NCBI GenBank assembly: GCA_026397675.1
Contig: JAPLUH010000159.1
Location: 1 to 31,790 of the forward strand
From: Verrucomicrobiota bacterium
GTDB lineage: Bacteria; Verrucomicrobiota; Verrucomicrobiia; Limisphaerales; UBA9464
Reading direction: 5' to 3'
DNA length: 31,790 nt
Positions within the stretch are counted from its first letter, which is position 1. The number at the start of each line of letters is the position of its first letter. The translations under genes and the position numbers were made by a program. Below the pieces are notes generated by a model, which was not told where the DNA came from, did no database searches, and was given only the letters and a program-made list of their open reading frames with translations. Of the stretch, positions 1-8,260 are shown piece after piece.

Positions 1-413
1 AACGTTCGGGAAAGCTGCTTCAGTCGGGAAGCCAAGGGTGAGTTGGCCGGTGTTCGTGCCTTCACCGCGGCGTAAAGCCGACGGGCTTCGGCCGGGTTGT
101 TGCGGACCAGCATTTGCGCGTAGTCGAGCTGGATGGCCGACAACCGAGGCTCGGGAACCCAAGCCCCATTCTGGTTGAGCCATTGACGGAGCGCCTGCGG
201 ACCAGCCTGCGTGGCGAGCGCCAACGAGGCCTCCAACGGCGGAGACAGGGTGGGCAGGGATTCATCGCCCACCACTGGGGGAGCGTTCTCCCGGGCCTGT
301 TCTCGGGCATGCTCGTCCGAGGGTATCGAACGGTAAACCAGCGAGATCCGGTAAACACCGAATCCCACCGTGGCTACCAACAAGAATAGCAGCACGAATT
401 TCACGGAGCACAC
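1..413 (-). CDS. hypothetical membrane-anchored protein (partial, C-terminus off window)
   Basis: An open frame runs without a stop from about 413 to the left edge, giving roughly 137 residues of an incomplete protein. It begins MCSVKFVLLFLLVATVGFGVY: a hydrophobic stretch at residues 5-20 that looks like a signal anchor or uncleaved signal peptide, followed by a hydrophilic Pro/Ala/Glu-rich region. I chose GTG at 413 because a purine-rich GGGGGTAGG lies about 9 nt upstream; a second in-frame GTG at 404 is also possible. The gene starts 30 nt after the murA stop, so it is probably the third gene of a prmC-murA operon. The downstream part is alanine-rich and probably helical (segments such as SAIQLDYAQMLVRNNPAEA), and could be a TPR-like or periplasmic segment. 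I do not recognise the family. Confidence 0.6.
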   Translation of the reverse strand, partial: MCSVKFVLLFLLVATVGFGVYRISLVYRSIPSDEHAREQARENAPPVVGDESLPTLSPPLEASLALATQAGPQALRQWLNQNGAWVPEPRLSAIQLDYAQMLVRNNPAEARRLYAAVKARTPANSPLASRLKQLSRT

Positions 414-443
414 ACTTCATCACCTACCCCCAAGATCCGCCAG

Positions 444-1706
444 TTACTCCCCAGGAATTCTCTGAATCCGGGCCCCAAGCTTCTGAAGTTTCAGCTCCAT
501 CCGCTCATAGCCGCGGTCGAGATGATAGACTCGGTGAACTTGAGTGCTGCCCTTGGCTGCAAGCCCAGCAATGACCAACGCCGCCGACGCCCGAAGATCA
601 GAGGCCATCACCGGAGCGCCGCTCAGAGGTCGACCTCCTTTAACAATGGCACTGGGGCCCTCGATGGCAATATCCGCACCCAGACGCATGAGTTCCGAGG
701 CATGCATGAATCGCGACTCGAAGATGCGCTCAGTGATGATGCTCGTCCCCGGAGCCTGACAGGCCAAGGCCATCAGTTGGGCCTGCATGTCGGTGGGAAA
801 GCCGCTATACGGCATCGTGGTGATGTCGATGGGCTTGATGGAACCCGTGCCTCGGACCGTCAGCATTCCAGCCCCCCGGCGAATCTCCGCACCGGCCTCC
901 TGGAGCTTGTCGAGGACTGCCCCGAGGTGATCGGCGCGGGCCCCGCGCAAAATGACTTCACCGCCGGTCGCCACAGCCACAGCTGCGAAGGTACCGGCCT
1001 CGATGCGGTCGGCGATGACTTCGTGATCGGCACCGTGTAGCTCCTTCACCCCGTGGATGGTGATCGTCGGACTGCCCGCGCCGGTGATCTTCGCCCCCAT
1101 GGAGATGAGGAAGTCGGCCAGATCCACCACTTCGGGCTCGCAGGCGGCACTCTCGATAACGGTGATACCGACGGCGAGTGTGGCGGCCATCATTAGGTTG
1201 GCGGTCCCTAAAACCGTGGGCCCCACGCGACCGCCGAGGAAGATCATTTGTCCTTCCAGACGCGGCGCATGGACCCGCACGTACCCTGCTTCCACCTCGA
1301 CCTGAGCACCCAGACCACGCAATCCCTTGAGATGTAAATCGATGGGGCGCGTGCCGATGACGCAGCCTCCGGGCAATGACACCACCGCTTCCTTCAGGCG
1401 CGCCAAAAGAGGTCCAAGAATGCAGATCGATCCCCGCATCTTGCGGATCAATTCGTAATCACCGCGGCCGGAGATATTCGCGGCTCGGATGGTCAAGGTG
1501 CTGCCGTCCTGAGTCACCTCGGCTCCGAGGGATTGGAGAATCTTGACCATGAAGCCGACGTCACTGAGGTCGGGCACCCGACGGATGACGCAGGTCTCCG
1601 AGGTGAGCAACGTCGCTGCAAGGATGGGCAGCACGGCATTCTTCGAGCCGCTAATGGTCACTTCTCCGCTCAAGGGGAGTCCGCCTTCGATCAAGAAACT
1701 ATCCAT
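444..1706 (-). CDS. murA: UDP-N-acetylglucosamine 1-carboxyvinyltransferase MurA
   Basis: First committed step of peptidoglycan synthesis in the cytoplasm: transfer of enolpyruvate from PEP to UDP-GlcNAc. The 420-residue length is normal for MurA (about 418-430). SGSKNA at 20-25 supplies Lys22/Asn23. The catalytic loop PGGCVIGTRPIDLH carries Cys at exactly position 115, matching the fosfomycin-target cysteine of E. coli MurA, and Arg91 is present. The SGFPTDMQAQ motif carries the general-base Asp and the C-terminal RGYERMELKLQKLGA segment is typical. Because Cys115 is Cys and not Asp, the enzyme is expected to be fosfomycin-sensitive by family knowledge. The ATG at 1706 is preceded by CTCCGGTTCCTCAATCC, with no Shine-Dalgarno. 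It lies 39 nt after the prmC stop and 30 nt before the next gene, suggesting one transcript. Confidence 0.97.
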   Translation of the reverse strand: MDSFLIEGGLPLSGEVTISGSKNAVLPILAATLLTSETCVIRRVPDLSDVGFMVKILQSLGAEVTQDGSTLTIRAANISGRGDYELIRKMRGSICILGPLLARLKEAVVSLPGGCVIGTRPIDLHLKGLRGLGAQVEVEAGYVRVHAPRLEGQMIFLGGRVGPTVLGTANLMMAATLAVGITVIESAACEPEVVDLADFLISMGAKITGAGSPTITIHGVKELHGADHEVIADRIEAGTFAAVAVATGGEVILRGARADHLGAVLDKLQEAGAEIRRGAGMLTVRGTGSIKPIDITTMPYSGFPTDMQAQLMALACQAPGTSIITERIFESRFMHASELMRLGADIAIEGPSAIVKGGRPLSGAPVMASDLRASAALVIAGLAAKGSTQVHRVYHLDRGYERMELKLQKLGARIQRIPGE

Positions 1707-1745
1707 GGATTGAGGAACCGGAGATGCCCGCGGGGGTTGGTGGAT

Positions 1746-2624
1746 TTAGATCGCACGGGCGGCCGATGGGTGAACGATGAGAATCCGCTCGCGCCCGCTC
1801 AAGTCTTTCTCTGGTGAAATCTCACCCCACCCCTCTTCGGTGAAGAGGCGGACCAGGGCCGCGGCCTGCCCATCCCCGAACTCCAGTAAGAGACAACCGG
1901 AGGCGCTCAACCAGTGCTGACCCAAACGGGCCAGGATGCGGTAGAACTCCAAACCGTCGACCCCACCGTCCAAGGCCAATCGAGGATCGTGGTCGCGCAC
2001 CTCGGGATCCAATTGGGAGAGTTCGTCGGTGGGAATATACGGCGGGTTGGACACAATCAGGTCCAGATTTTGGAACTCAGTCGCGCCAAGACTCCTCAGG
2101 TCGCGATGCAAAAAAACAATGCCGTTGAATCCGAGCCGGGCTGCATTGGATCGGGCGATCCGCAAGGCCGCTTCCGAGACATCGATCGCTTGGACGGAAA
2201 CCCCTGGAATCCCGGCCAGGGCCATCGCCAGGCAACCGGATCCCGTGCCGATGTCGAGGGCCTTCAAGGGCCTACCTCCAATGCCACCGGCCCGCTGTCG
2301 GAGCCAATCCTGAGCCTTCAAGGCCAGCACCTCGGTCTCGGGCCTTGGCACCAGAACATCACGGGAGACTTCAATCTCCCAATCAAGAAACGGGGCCGTT
2401 CCCAGGATGTGTTGCAGCGGTTCCCGCTGGCAGCGGCGTCGCACCCAAGTCTCCAACTGTTGATGGTGCTCCAGCGAAACCAACGAATCACCCCGCAAAC
2501 GCAACTGGACCGGACTGGACCCGGTTAATTGCCATAGCATCCAGCACGCCTCAATTTCTCCGGACTCGATGCCGGCAGATTGAAGCGTTCTGGTGATCCA
2601 CGACAAGGTGTCCCGAACGGTCAT
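1746..2624 (-). CDS. prmC: peptide chain release factor N5-glutamine methyltransferase PrmC
   Basis: Methylates the glutamine of the GGQ motif in release factors RF1 and RF2 using S-adenosylmethionine. With the ATG at 2624 the protein is 292 residues, usual for PrmC. It has the N-terminal helical substrate-binding domain, VPRPETE at about 92-98, the SAM-binding motif LDIGTGSGCLAMAL at about 123-136, and the catalytic NPPY at 193-196 in IVSNPPYIPTDEL. The frame stays open upstream to a TTG at 2666, but family starts resemble MTVRDTL, so I place the start at 2624. prfA often precedes prmC in bacteria but is absent here; murA follows 39 nt downstream. A perfect GCGAGT/ACTCGC hairpin abuts the ATG and there is no Shine-Dalgarno. 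Confidence 0.94.
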   Translation of the reverse strand: MTVRDTLSWITRTLQSAGIESGEIEACWMLWQLTGSSPVQLRLRGDSLVSLEHHQQLETWVRRRCQREPLQHILGTAPFLDWEIEVSRDVLVPRPETEVLALKAQDWLRQRAGGIGGRPLKALDIGTGSGCLAMALAGIPGVSVQAIDVSEAALRIARSNAARLGFNGIVFLHRDLRSLGATEFQNLDLIVSNPPYIPTDELSQLDPEVRDHDPRLALDGGVDGLEFYRILARLGQHWLSASGCLLLEFGDGQAAALVRLFTEEGWGEISPEKDLSGRERILIVHPSAARAI

Positions 2625-2640
2625 GCGAGTGGAAACTCGC
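2625..2640 (-). promoter_or_regulatory. hairpin abutting the prmC start codon
   Basis: The 16 bases immediately before the prmC ATG form a perfect inverted repeat, GCGAGT-TTCC-ACTCGC on the transcript strand. It occupies the position where a ribosome-binding site would lie, so it could hold translation down or act as a leader element. The structure is seen directly; the function is inferred. Confidence 0.4.
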
Positions 2641-2787
2641 CCGCACCCTGCCGGCTGTCGAGGCAATCGCCACCCTGAGCACTACACTTCCGACACGCTT
2701 CCTCGGTTGGGAGATTGCTCTGAAAGCGCCGGTTCCTGGCTCGAACTGCGGTCACCGGTCTCCCGGGGTTTGCAGCGCCCTCGGACG

Positions 2788-2807
2788 GACCGCTCGGAGA
2801 TCGGTCC
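2788..2807. repeat. 20-bp element, copy 1 (gaccgctcggagatcggtcc)
   Basis: This 20-mer occurs again exactly at 2952-2971. It contains an inverted repeat, GACCG...CGGTC with a 9-nt loop; in this copy the preceding base extends it to GGACCG...CGGTCC. Two identical palindromic copies in one intergenic region suggest a dispersed REP-like element or paired binding sites; which of these is not decidable here. Confidence 0.65.
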
Positions 2808-2910
2808 CTACCATGGAAGTCATTGGGCTACATCCCAGAGTCCTACTACAAACCCAGCCTTATCCGTAAACCTCCGAGGTATGGCGATTTCTCCCAAAGC
2901 GCCAACGTCC

Positions 2911-2946
2911 GCAGACATGGAACACCGCAGACATGGAACACCGCAG
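2911..2946. repeat. 16-bp tandem duplication
   Basis: The unit gcagacatggaacacc occurs twice head to tail (2911-2926 and 2927-2942), followed by the first four bases of a third unit. Perfect identity suggests a recent duplication by replication slippage. Confidence 0.85.
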
Positions 2947-2951
2947 GGCCA

Positions 2952-2971
2952 GACCGCTCGGAGATCGGTCC
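2952..2971. repeat. 20-bp element, copy 2 (gaccgctcggagatcggtcc)
   Basis: Identical to 2788-2807 and in the same orientation, 164 bp apart. It keeps the GACCG...CGGTC inverted repeat and lies about 70 bp before the CotH gene. Confidence 0.65.
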
Positions 2972-3038
2972 TTTCCAGGGAGCTCGATGGCTCCATCGGC
3001 ATCCCTTCTCTTAGCCGGCATCACCCCTTTTTAGGTCA

Positions 3039-4619
3039 ATGACCTCATCCCCTACCGCCAAGCCCATCCCACAGGGTGTCAAAAGTTTTGAGGCAACAGG
3101 CGGAGATCTTTATAGCCGTTCGAGTCGTGCTTTTCAGCCCGAAGCAGCTCACGATTTTAACGTGCGCCGATACCTCTGCGATCTTCCATTCCTGATCCTC
3201 GTCGCAGTCGTTCTCGTCCTCCGATCCGGAGCCGAACCGGCCCCTCCTCCCCCGTCGACTTCGGTGTTCTCGGTCGCCGAGATCCTGCGGCAAGACGGGG
3301 CAGGATTACCTACAATCTGGGGGCGCGAAGAGGGCTGGGAAGCACCTGCCTGGTATCGAATGTCGGTGCCGGCCGATGGGGCGGCCAAAACTGAACAACG
3401 ACTGCAAGAGGCCCTCGAGGCCCTTCCCCATCTGTTTTTGAACCTGAAGAACGAAGATCTTTATGGCGAGGAGCGGGGGCTCTACCGGCATACCCAAGAA
3501 TCCGGGGACGCCTGGGAACGGCCGGTCCAACTCACCTTTCGGACTTCCCCCCGCGGCCCGGGTTTTCAAGTTCAGGCCGGTCTGAGGATTCAGGGAGGAT
3601 GGAATCGCCGTCCCAAGGAATCACCGAAGCATTCCTTCCGGGTCGTCTTCCGCACCCGCTACGGGCAACCCTCCCTCAAGAATGCGTTGTTCCCCGGGCA
3701 AGAGGGGGACCTTGATCAGTTCATTCTCCGCGCCGGCAACAATCACTCCTGGCTGCACTGGGACGCAAAGGAACGTCGGAGCGCCGACTACCTGCGAGAC
3801 CCTTGGATGCGGGCGACCTATTCCGTGATGGGGCATTCGGCCTCCCGCAGTCGTCCCGTGCATTTGCATCTCAATGGCCTCTATTGGGGCATCTACGATT
3901 TGTGCGAACGCCCGGACGCTGGCTTCGCAGCCCGGACCTGGGGCGGTCGGAGCGTCGATTATGATGCGCGCAACGCCAACAAGGTGCTCTCCGGCGACAC
4001 CATCGCCTGGGATCGGTTGATGAGGTTGATCAACGCCGGCATTACCAACGAGGTGACGGAGAAGGCCCTCCGCGCCGAGTTAGATGTACCTGCCTTCATC
4101 GATTTTATGCTGCTCAACCTGTACGGCGCCAACGGCGATTGGGACCGCGCATCCAATTGGTACGCAGCCCGGCGTCGGAATCCTCCAGGTCTCTGGCAGT
4201 TTCTAGTTTGGGATGGGGAGAGAACCCTCGAAAACCCGCAGGACAACCGCCTGCAAGACGACGACGACCAATCGCCGACCCGCATTTTTCAAAAGCTTCG
4301 ACAGTCTCCAAACTTCTGCCGTGAGTTCGCAACCCGAGCCAGAAAGCACATGGCCCCAGGAGCCGCTCTTTCGGCCGATGCCGCGGCCGCCCGATACCGC
4401 TCGATGGCCGATCATTTGGAACCGGCCTTGTTTGCGGAGGCCTTGCGATGGGGCGACTACCGGAACCAAATTCATCGCTACAAGGAGGGGGCCTTCGAAA
4501 CGTACACGGTCGAGGGACATTGGAAGCCGGAGGTCGAACGCATCGTCCAACGCTATTTCCCGGCGCGCGTGGAAGCCTTCAAGTCACAACTCCGAGAGGT
4601 CGGACTTTACGAACCCTGA
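3039..4619 (+). CDS. CotH kinase-family protein, membrane-anchored or secreted
   Basis: A 526-residue protein of the CotH family, named for Bacillus spore-coat protein CotH, an atypical protein kinase; homologues are widespread in non-sporulating bacteria. Supporting segments are RIQGGWNRRPKESPKHSF, RAGNNHSWLHWDAKERRSADYL (about 231-252), HLNGLYWGIYDLCERPD (about 277-293) and VWDGERTLENP (about 390-400), the last resembling the acidic metal-binding motif. A hydrophobic segment at about 48-62 (LPFLILVAVVLVLRS) preceded by Arg-Arg suggests export or an N-terminal anchor. It sits unusually far from the ATG, so GTG at 3162 (residue 42), giving a normal signal peptide, is an alternative start. Neither start has a strong Shine-Dalgarno. 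It is the only gene on its strand here, so its substrate is unknown. Confidence 0.85.
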   Translation: MTSSPTAKPIPQGVKSFEATGGDLYSRSSRAFQPEAAHDFNVRRYLCDLPFLILVAVVLVLRSGAEPAPPPPSTSVFSVAEILRQDGAGLPTIWGREEGWEAPAWYRMSVPADGAAKTEQRLQEALEALPHLFLNLKNEDLYGEERGLYRHTQESGDAWERPVQLTFRTSPRGPGFQVQAGLRIQGGWNRRPKESPKHSFRVVFRTRYGQPSLKNALFPGQEGDLDQFILRAGNNHSWLHWDAKERRSADYLRDPWMRATYSVMGHSASRSRPVHLHLNGLYWGIYDLCERPDAGFAARTWGGRSVDYDARNANKVLSGDTIAWDRLMRLINAGITNEVTEKALRAELDVPAFIDFMLLNLYGANGDWDRASNWYAARRRNPPGLWQFLVWDGERTLENPQDNRLQDDDDQSPTRIFQKLRQSPNFCREFATRARKHMAPGAALSADAAAARYRSMADHLEPALFAEALRWGDYRNQIHRYKEGAFETYTVEGHWKPEVERIVQRYFPARVEAFKSQLREVGLYEP

Positions 4620-4701
4620 CAGGACCAGCCCGGGACCTGCCTTCCCTGCCCTCCCCGGTCTCCTCGACAAACCAAGGGCCTTGGCCTGCTGTAAACGAAT
4701 A

Positions 4702-4736
4702 GGCCGTGCGATCCGTTAGAAACGGCCCGCACGGCC
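4702..4736. terminator. bidirectional hairpin terminator between convergent genes
   Basis: A perfect 9-bp outer stem, GGCCGTGCG (4702-4710) with CGCACGGCC (4728-4736), encloses a perfect 5-bp inner stem, CCGTT-AGA-AACGG (4713-4725). It lies between the stop codons of the convergent CotH (4619) and SNF2 (4763) genes. No long T-run follows on either strand, so its efficiency as an intrinsic terminator is uncertain, but the location fits. Confidence 0.7.
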
Positions 4737-4762
4737 CCAATGCTTTCCGGAAAAACCGCGGG

Positions 4763-7700
4763 TCAGTCCTCGCTGAAGAGGTACTCGAGGTCGTCCTTCG
4801 TCAGATTGCTCGCAAAACCTTCCTCGCCGAGCACGTCGGCGATGGTGGCCGACTTGCGCTGCTGAAGGTCCCAGATTTTTTCTTCCACGGTGCCCGGAGT
4901 GATCAACCGATAGGCCATCACGGTCTGGGTCTGGCCGATGCGGTGCGAGCGGTCGATGGCCTGCGCCTCGACGGCCGGGTTCCACCACGGATCGTACAAC
5001 ACCACGTAGCTGGCGTTGGTGAGGTTCAACCCCGTGCCCGCCGCGCGGAGCGACAAGAGGAACACGCAGGGATCCGGATCGGCCTGGAAGGCATTGACCA
5101 CCTCCATACGCGCCTTGGTCTCGCCGGTCAGGATGTGAGTCTTGATGCCCCGCTCACGGCAGGCGGCCTCCAAAAGCTTCAGCATCTCCACGAACTGGGA
5201 GAAGAGCAGGATCTTGTTGCCGGAAGCCAAGATGGGCTCGAGCAGCTCGAAGAGCGTCTCGGTCTTGCCCGAAACGCAGTCGTTGCCGACGAGCCTTGGA
5301 TGGCAGCAAATCTGGCGCAGGCGGGTGAGGGCCGCCAAGACGTGCATCTTGGACTTGGCCACACCCTTCTCCTGCATGGTCTTCATTACCTGCTCGCGGC
5401 TGCGGCGCAGCTCGGCCAGGTACAGTTTGCGCTGATCGTCGTCCAATTCGCAGTCGCGGCGCTCCTCGATGCGGTCGGGTAGGTCTTTAGCCACCTGCTT
5501 CTTGAGGCGGCGCAGCATGATCGGGCGGAGCTTGGCACTCAGGCGACGGCGCTTGGCCGAGCCATCCCATTCCGGACCATCGCCCTTGGCCTCGTAGACT
5601 TCATTGAAGTTCTGCTGGTTGCCCAAGTATCCCGGCTGCGAGAAGTCCACGATCGACCAGAGGTCGAGCATGCGGTTTTCCAGTGGGGTACCCGTGAGGG
5701 CCAAACGGTGATCGGCCTCGATCTCCTTCACAGCAACGGTCACCTGAGCTGTCGGGTTCTTGATGAATTGAGCCTCGTCGAGCACTAGTGCACGGAAGTG
5801 GAACTTGCCCAACTCTTCCAAGTCGCGCCGCAGGATGGCGTAGTTGGTGACCACAATATCGGCGTCGGGAATCTGCTTGCGCAGATTGTGGCGCTGCTGG
5901 CCCGACTGGAGTACCAGCACCTTGAGATTGGGGGCGAACTTCTCGGCCTCCCGGCGCCAGTTGTGCAGTACTGAGGCCGGACACAGGACCAACGACGGTT
6001 TTTTGTCTTTTTTAGCGGCATTCTCATGCAGCCAGGTGAGCCAAGCCAAGGTTTGGAGGGTTTTACCCAAGCCCATGTCGTCCGCCAGAATACCACCCAG
6101 ACGAAGCCGGGTGAGGTTGGCCAAGAAGTTGAACCCCTCCTGCTGATAGGGTCGTAGCTCGGCGCAAATACTCGCCGGCAATTTCGTCTCGGGCACCCCC
6201 TTGAAATTGGCCAACTTGGCCCGCAATTCGGCAACCACCTTGTTGGCTCCAAGGGCATCCAAGGTTGTTTCATCCAACTGAGTCGCATGGACCAGGGACG
6301 TCTTCTGGGCGTCCGCCGAGAGACCTTCGAGCCCCAGAGTGGCTGCCATCTCGTGGGCCTTGCGGTTGGCGTCGATGTCCAACTCCACCCAGCCGCCGTC
6401 GGGCAGCTTGACGAAGCGCGAGGTGGCCGCAGCCAGTCGTTCCAAGTCGGCCTTGGAAAGCTTCATGCCCTCGGCTTCCCACTCGGCGCTCACAGACAGC
6501 CAGTCGATACCAGAACCCTTGAGCACCAGCTTGGGCTTCACGAGCCGCCGATTGAGGAAGAGGCGCTGGAAGCTGGGGTTACCCAGGTAGTCAGCCTCCT
6601 TGGGGCGGTCAAACCACGCCGTGGCCAACTGAGACAGGCAGTTCTCATTGGCATCGAGCACCCAAAGACCTGGCTCCGGAGTAAACCAATCGGCCTGCTG
6701 CAGCCAATGGATCGCCGGCAACAGCCGAATATCGTCGAGGAGTTCCGGACGGTTTTCGGTTCCCTGACGCTCCACCACCCGAGTCCATTCGTGGCCGTTC
6801 CATTGCCACTCGGAAGCGTCCTTTTCGCTAATAGCCAAGAGACGGACGCGAACCACCTCGTCGGCCAGTTCGAAGGTGAACTGGGGACGGGCCGTATGGG
6901 TCTCGCACAGCTCGCTCCAATTGGCGTTGGGCTGCTCCTTGGCCTGGGTGCGGCGCAATTCGGTGAGCAGGCGCTGAGACAACCGCTTCACCGGCACCAC
7001 CGGACGTTGGGCCCATGGACCCAGCAGTGTGGCCGGAGGCGCGTGGCGCAGGACAAAGAATTCGTTGCCCACCAACACCAGCGGAGGCTCTCCGACGAAG
7101 AACTGACATTCCGGCAACGGCTGGTTCACCCCATTGGGCAGCGACAGCACGTGAGTAAAACTCATCTCGCCTTCGATGGTCTCCAATCGCGGCTTCAATT
7201 CGGCCACTCGTCCCACAAAATCAATGTTGGTCGCTTTGCCCAGCAGCTCAAGCCGCTGTCCGTGGGCCCACTTGGCAAGCCAGGTCAGCAAGTCCGGGCC
7301 GTCGAGCATCATGACCTCCCCCTCAGGCACCTTCTCCGACCAGTGACCATGCAACCAGTCGATCACCTGCCAGTCTTCGGCCGGGAAGAGTTCCGCCTCG
7401 TGAGCCGCACGAGTGCGCAAGTCGCACAGGTCCGAAACAAAGCGCTCTTTCTCGCCGGAACGGGAACGGAACAAGAAGAAATGGACGGCCAGACGCCACT
7501 GATTGGAGTTCTCGTCTTCCCGCTTCGGTTCACAAACGACCCGCAGGGCCGCACGCGGTGAATCCAGATGCGTGTGGTTAGGGGGGAAGAGCCAGTTCTC
7601 CAGCTCCTGAACGAAGCCGGTCTCCTTCTCAGTCTGTTCAACGGCCGCAAACTTTTCGAAGTTGGCGTACTGGAGCAATTCGGTCGGTAACGACCGATTG

Positions 7701-8038
7701 TTTCGCAGGAACAGCATGGCCACTTCCTCCAGACGGGGTTTGCCCGTCGAGGATTGCATTCGCGGCCACCATTCCGACTGACCGAAGTCCTTGCGGCTCA
7801 GGGAGAGCTTCTCGAGATAGTCATCCAGCAGCAGGAAGGCCCTCTGAGGATCCATGCAGGTGGCGAAGAGCTTCAGCACGCTCTCCCGTTCAGAGACCTT
7901 CTCCTTGGAGTCGGCCAGTTCGCGGCGCAAGTCCGCGAAAGAGCCGTAGGTCGTGTTGAGCACCTTGTGGTGCGCGTCGTATTTGGAACTGGCCGCCGAT
8001 TTGATCGCAGGGCCCGCCTTCCTCACTATTCTCGCCAT
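4763..8038 (-). CDS. SNF2-family DEAD/DEAH-box helicase/ATPase
   Basis: A 1091-residue SNF2/RapA-like ATPase, a double-stranded nucleic-acid translocase. The C-terminal half has the full motor: Walker A DDMGLGKTLQ at about 653-662, LVLDEAQFIKNP (DEAQ box) at 751-762, motif III LTGTPLENR at 781-789, motif V SLRAAGTGLNL at 996-1006 and motif VI QAIDRSHRIGQ at 1026-1036. The N-terminal ~620 residues match no domain I can name: no SWIM-type zinc cysteine cluster is visible, and the segment is Trp/Leu/Glu-rich. ATG at 8038 is preceded by GGAAAAACAC, at best a weak Shine-Dalgarno. It is transcribed alone and ends at the hairpin at 4702-4736. Its likely role is chromatin or RNA-polymerase remodelling or DNA repair; nothing nearby indicates a defence island. 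Confidence 0.93.
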   Translation of the reverse strand: MARIVRKAGPAIKSAASSKYDAHHKVLNTTYGSFADLRRELADSKEKVSERESVLKLFATCMDPQRAFLLLDDYLEKLSLSRKDFGQSEWWPRMQSSTGKPRLEEVAMLFLRNNRSLPTELLQYANFEKFAAVEQTEKETGFVQELENWLFPPNHTHLDSPRAALRVVCEPKREDENSNQWRLAVHFFLFRSRSGEKERFVSDLCDLRTRAAHEAELFPAEDWQVIDWLHGHWSEKVPEGEVMMLDGPDLLTWLAKWAHGQRLELLGKATNIDFVGRVAELKPRLETIEGEMSFTHVLSLPNGVNQPLPECQFFVGEPPLVLVGNEFFVLRHAPPATLLGPWAQRPVVPVKRLSQRLLTELRRTQAKEQPNANWSELCETHTARPQFTFELADEVVRVRLLAISEKDASEWQWNGHEWTRVVERQGTENRPELLDDIRLLPAIHWLQQADWFTPEPGLWVLDANENCLSQLATAWFDRPKEADYLGNPSFQRLFLNRRLVKPKLVLKGSGIDWLSVSAEWEAEGMKLSKADLERLAAATSRFVKLPDGGWVELDIDANRKAHEMAATLGLEGLSADAQKTSLVHATQLDETTLDALGANKVVAELRAKLANFKGVPETKLPASICAELRPYQQEGFNFLANLTRLRLGGILADDMGLGKTLQTLAWLTWLHENAAKKDKKPSLVLCPASVLHNWRREAEKFAPNLKVLVLQSGQQRHNLRKQIPDADIVVTNYAILRRDLEELGKFHFRALVLDEAQFIKNPTAQVTVAVKEIEADHRLALTGTPLENRMLDLWSIVDFSQPGYLGNQQNFNEVYEAKGDGPEWDGSAKRRRLSAKLRPIMLRRLKKQVAKDLPDRIEERRDCELDDDQRKLYLAELRRSREQVMKTMQEKGVAKSKMHVLAALTRLRQICCHPRLVGNDCVSGKTETLFELLEPILASGNKILLFSQFVEMLKLLEAACRERGIKTHILTGETKARMEVVNAFQADPDPCVFLLSLRAAGTGLNLTNASYVVLYDPWWNPAVEAQAIDRSHRIGQTQTVMAYRLITPGTVEEKIWDLQQRKSATIADVLGEEGFASNLTKDDLEYLFSED

Positions 8039-8260
8039 GTGTTTTTCCGGAGTCGCGCCGGATCGGATCCGTCACGTCCCTCAGGTTGTCCACAACAGAC
8101 GCCTTTGCGGTCAATAGGAATCCCATTCATTGAAAAAGCTCATGAATCGCTGCCTTGACTAAGAAGACCCACTTCCTGGATTTGCAGCGCGGATCCTGCC
8201 CGTTACGCACCGCTTCGAGATGGGATTGTCAACAGAACCTCCTGCAGGGTTCCCTCTGAC

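Larger units (their letters stand above)
2641..3038. other. intergenic region between prmC and the CotH gene, no convincing gene
   Basis: This stretch separates two divergent genes. Short open frames exist on both strands, but their products are low-complexity or lack any family signature. It holds two exact copies of a 20-bp palindrome-containing element, a 16-bp tandem duplication, and a small inverted repeat CGATGG-CT-CCATCG at 2985-2998. Promoters for both flanking genes must lie here or nearby, but I see no convincing -35/-10 pair. Confidence 0.6.

Noticed and set aside
2593..3042. 149-codon plus-strand open frame in the prmC-CotH gap
   Set aside because: It overlaps the prmC start, runs through the palindromic and tandem repeats, and its product has no recognisable domain; more likely non-coding.
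4763..8038. SNF2 gene as part of an anti-phage defence system
   Set aside because: No nuclease, methylase, phospholipase-D protein or other defence partner is adjacent; neighbours are a CotH protein and an FG-GAP protein.
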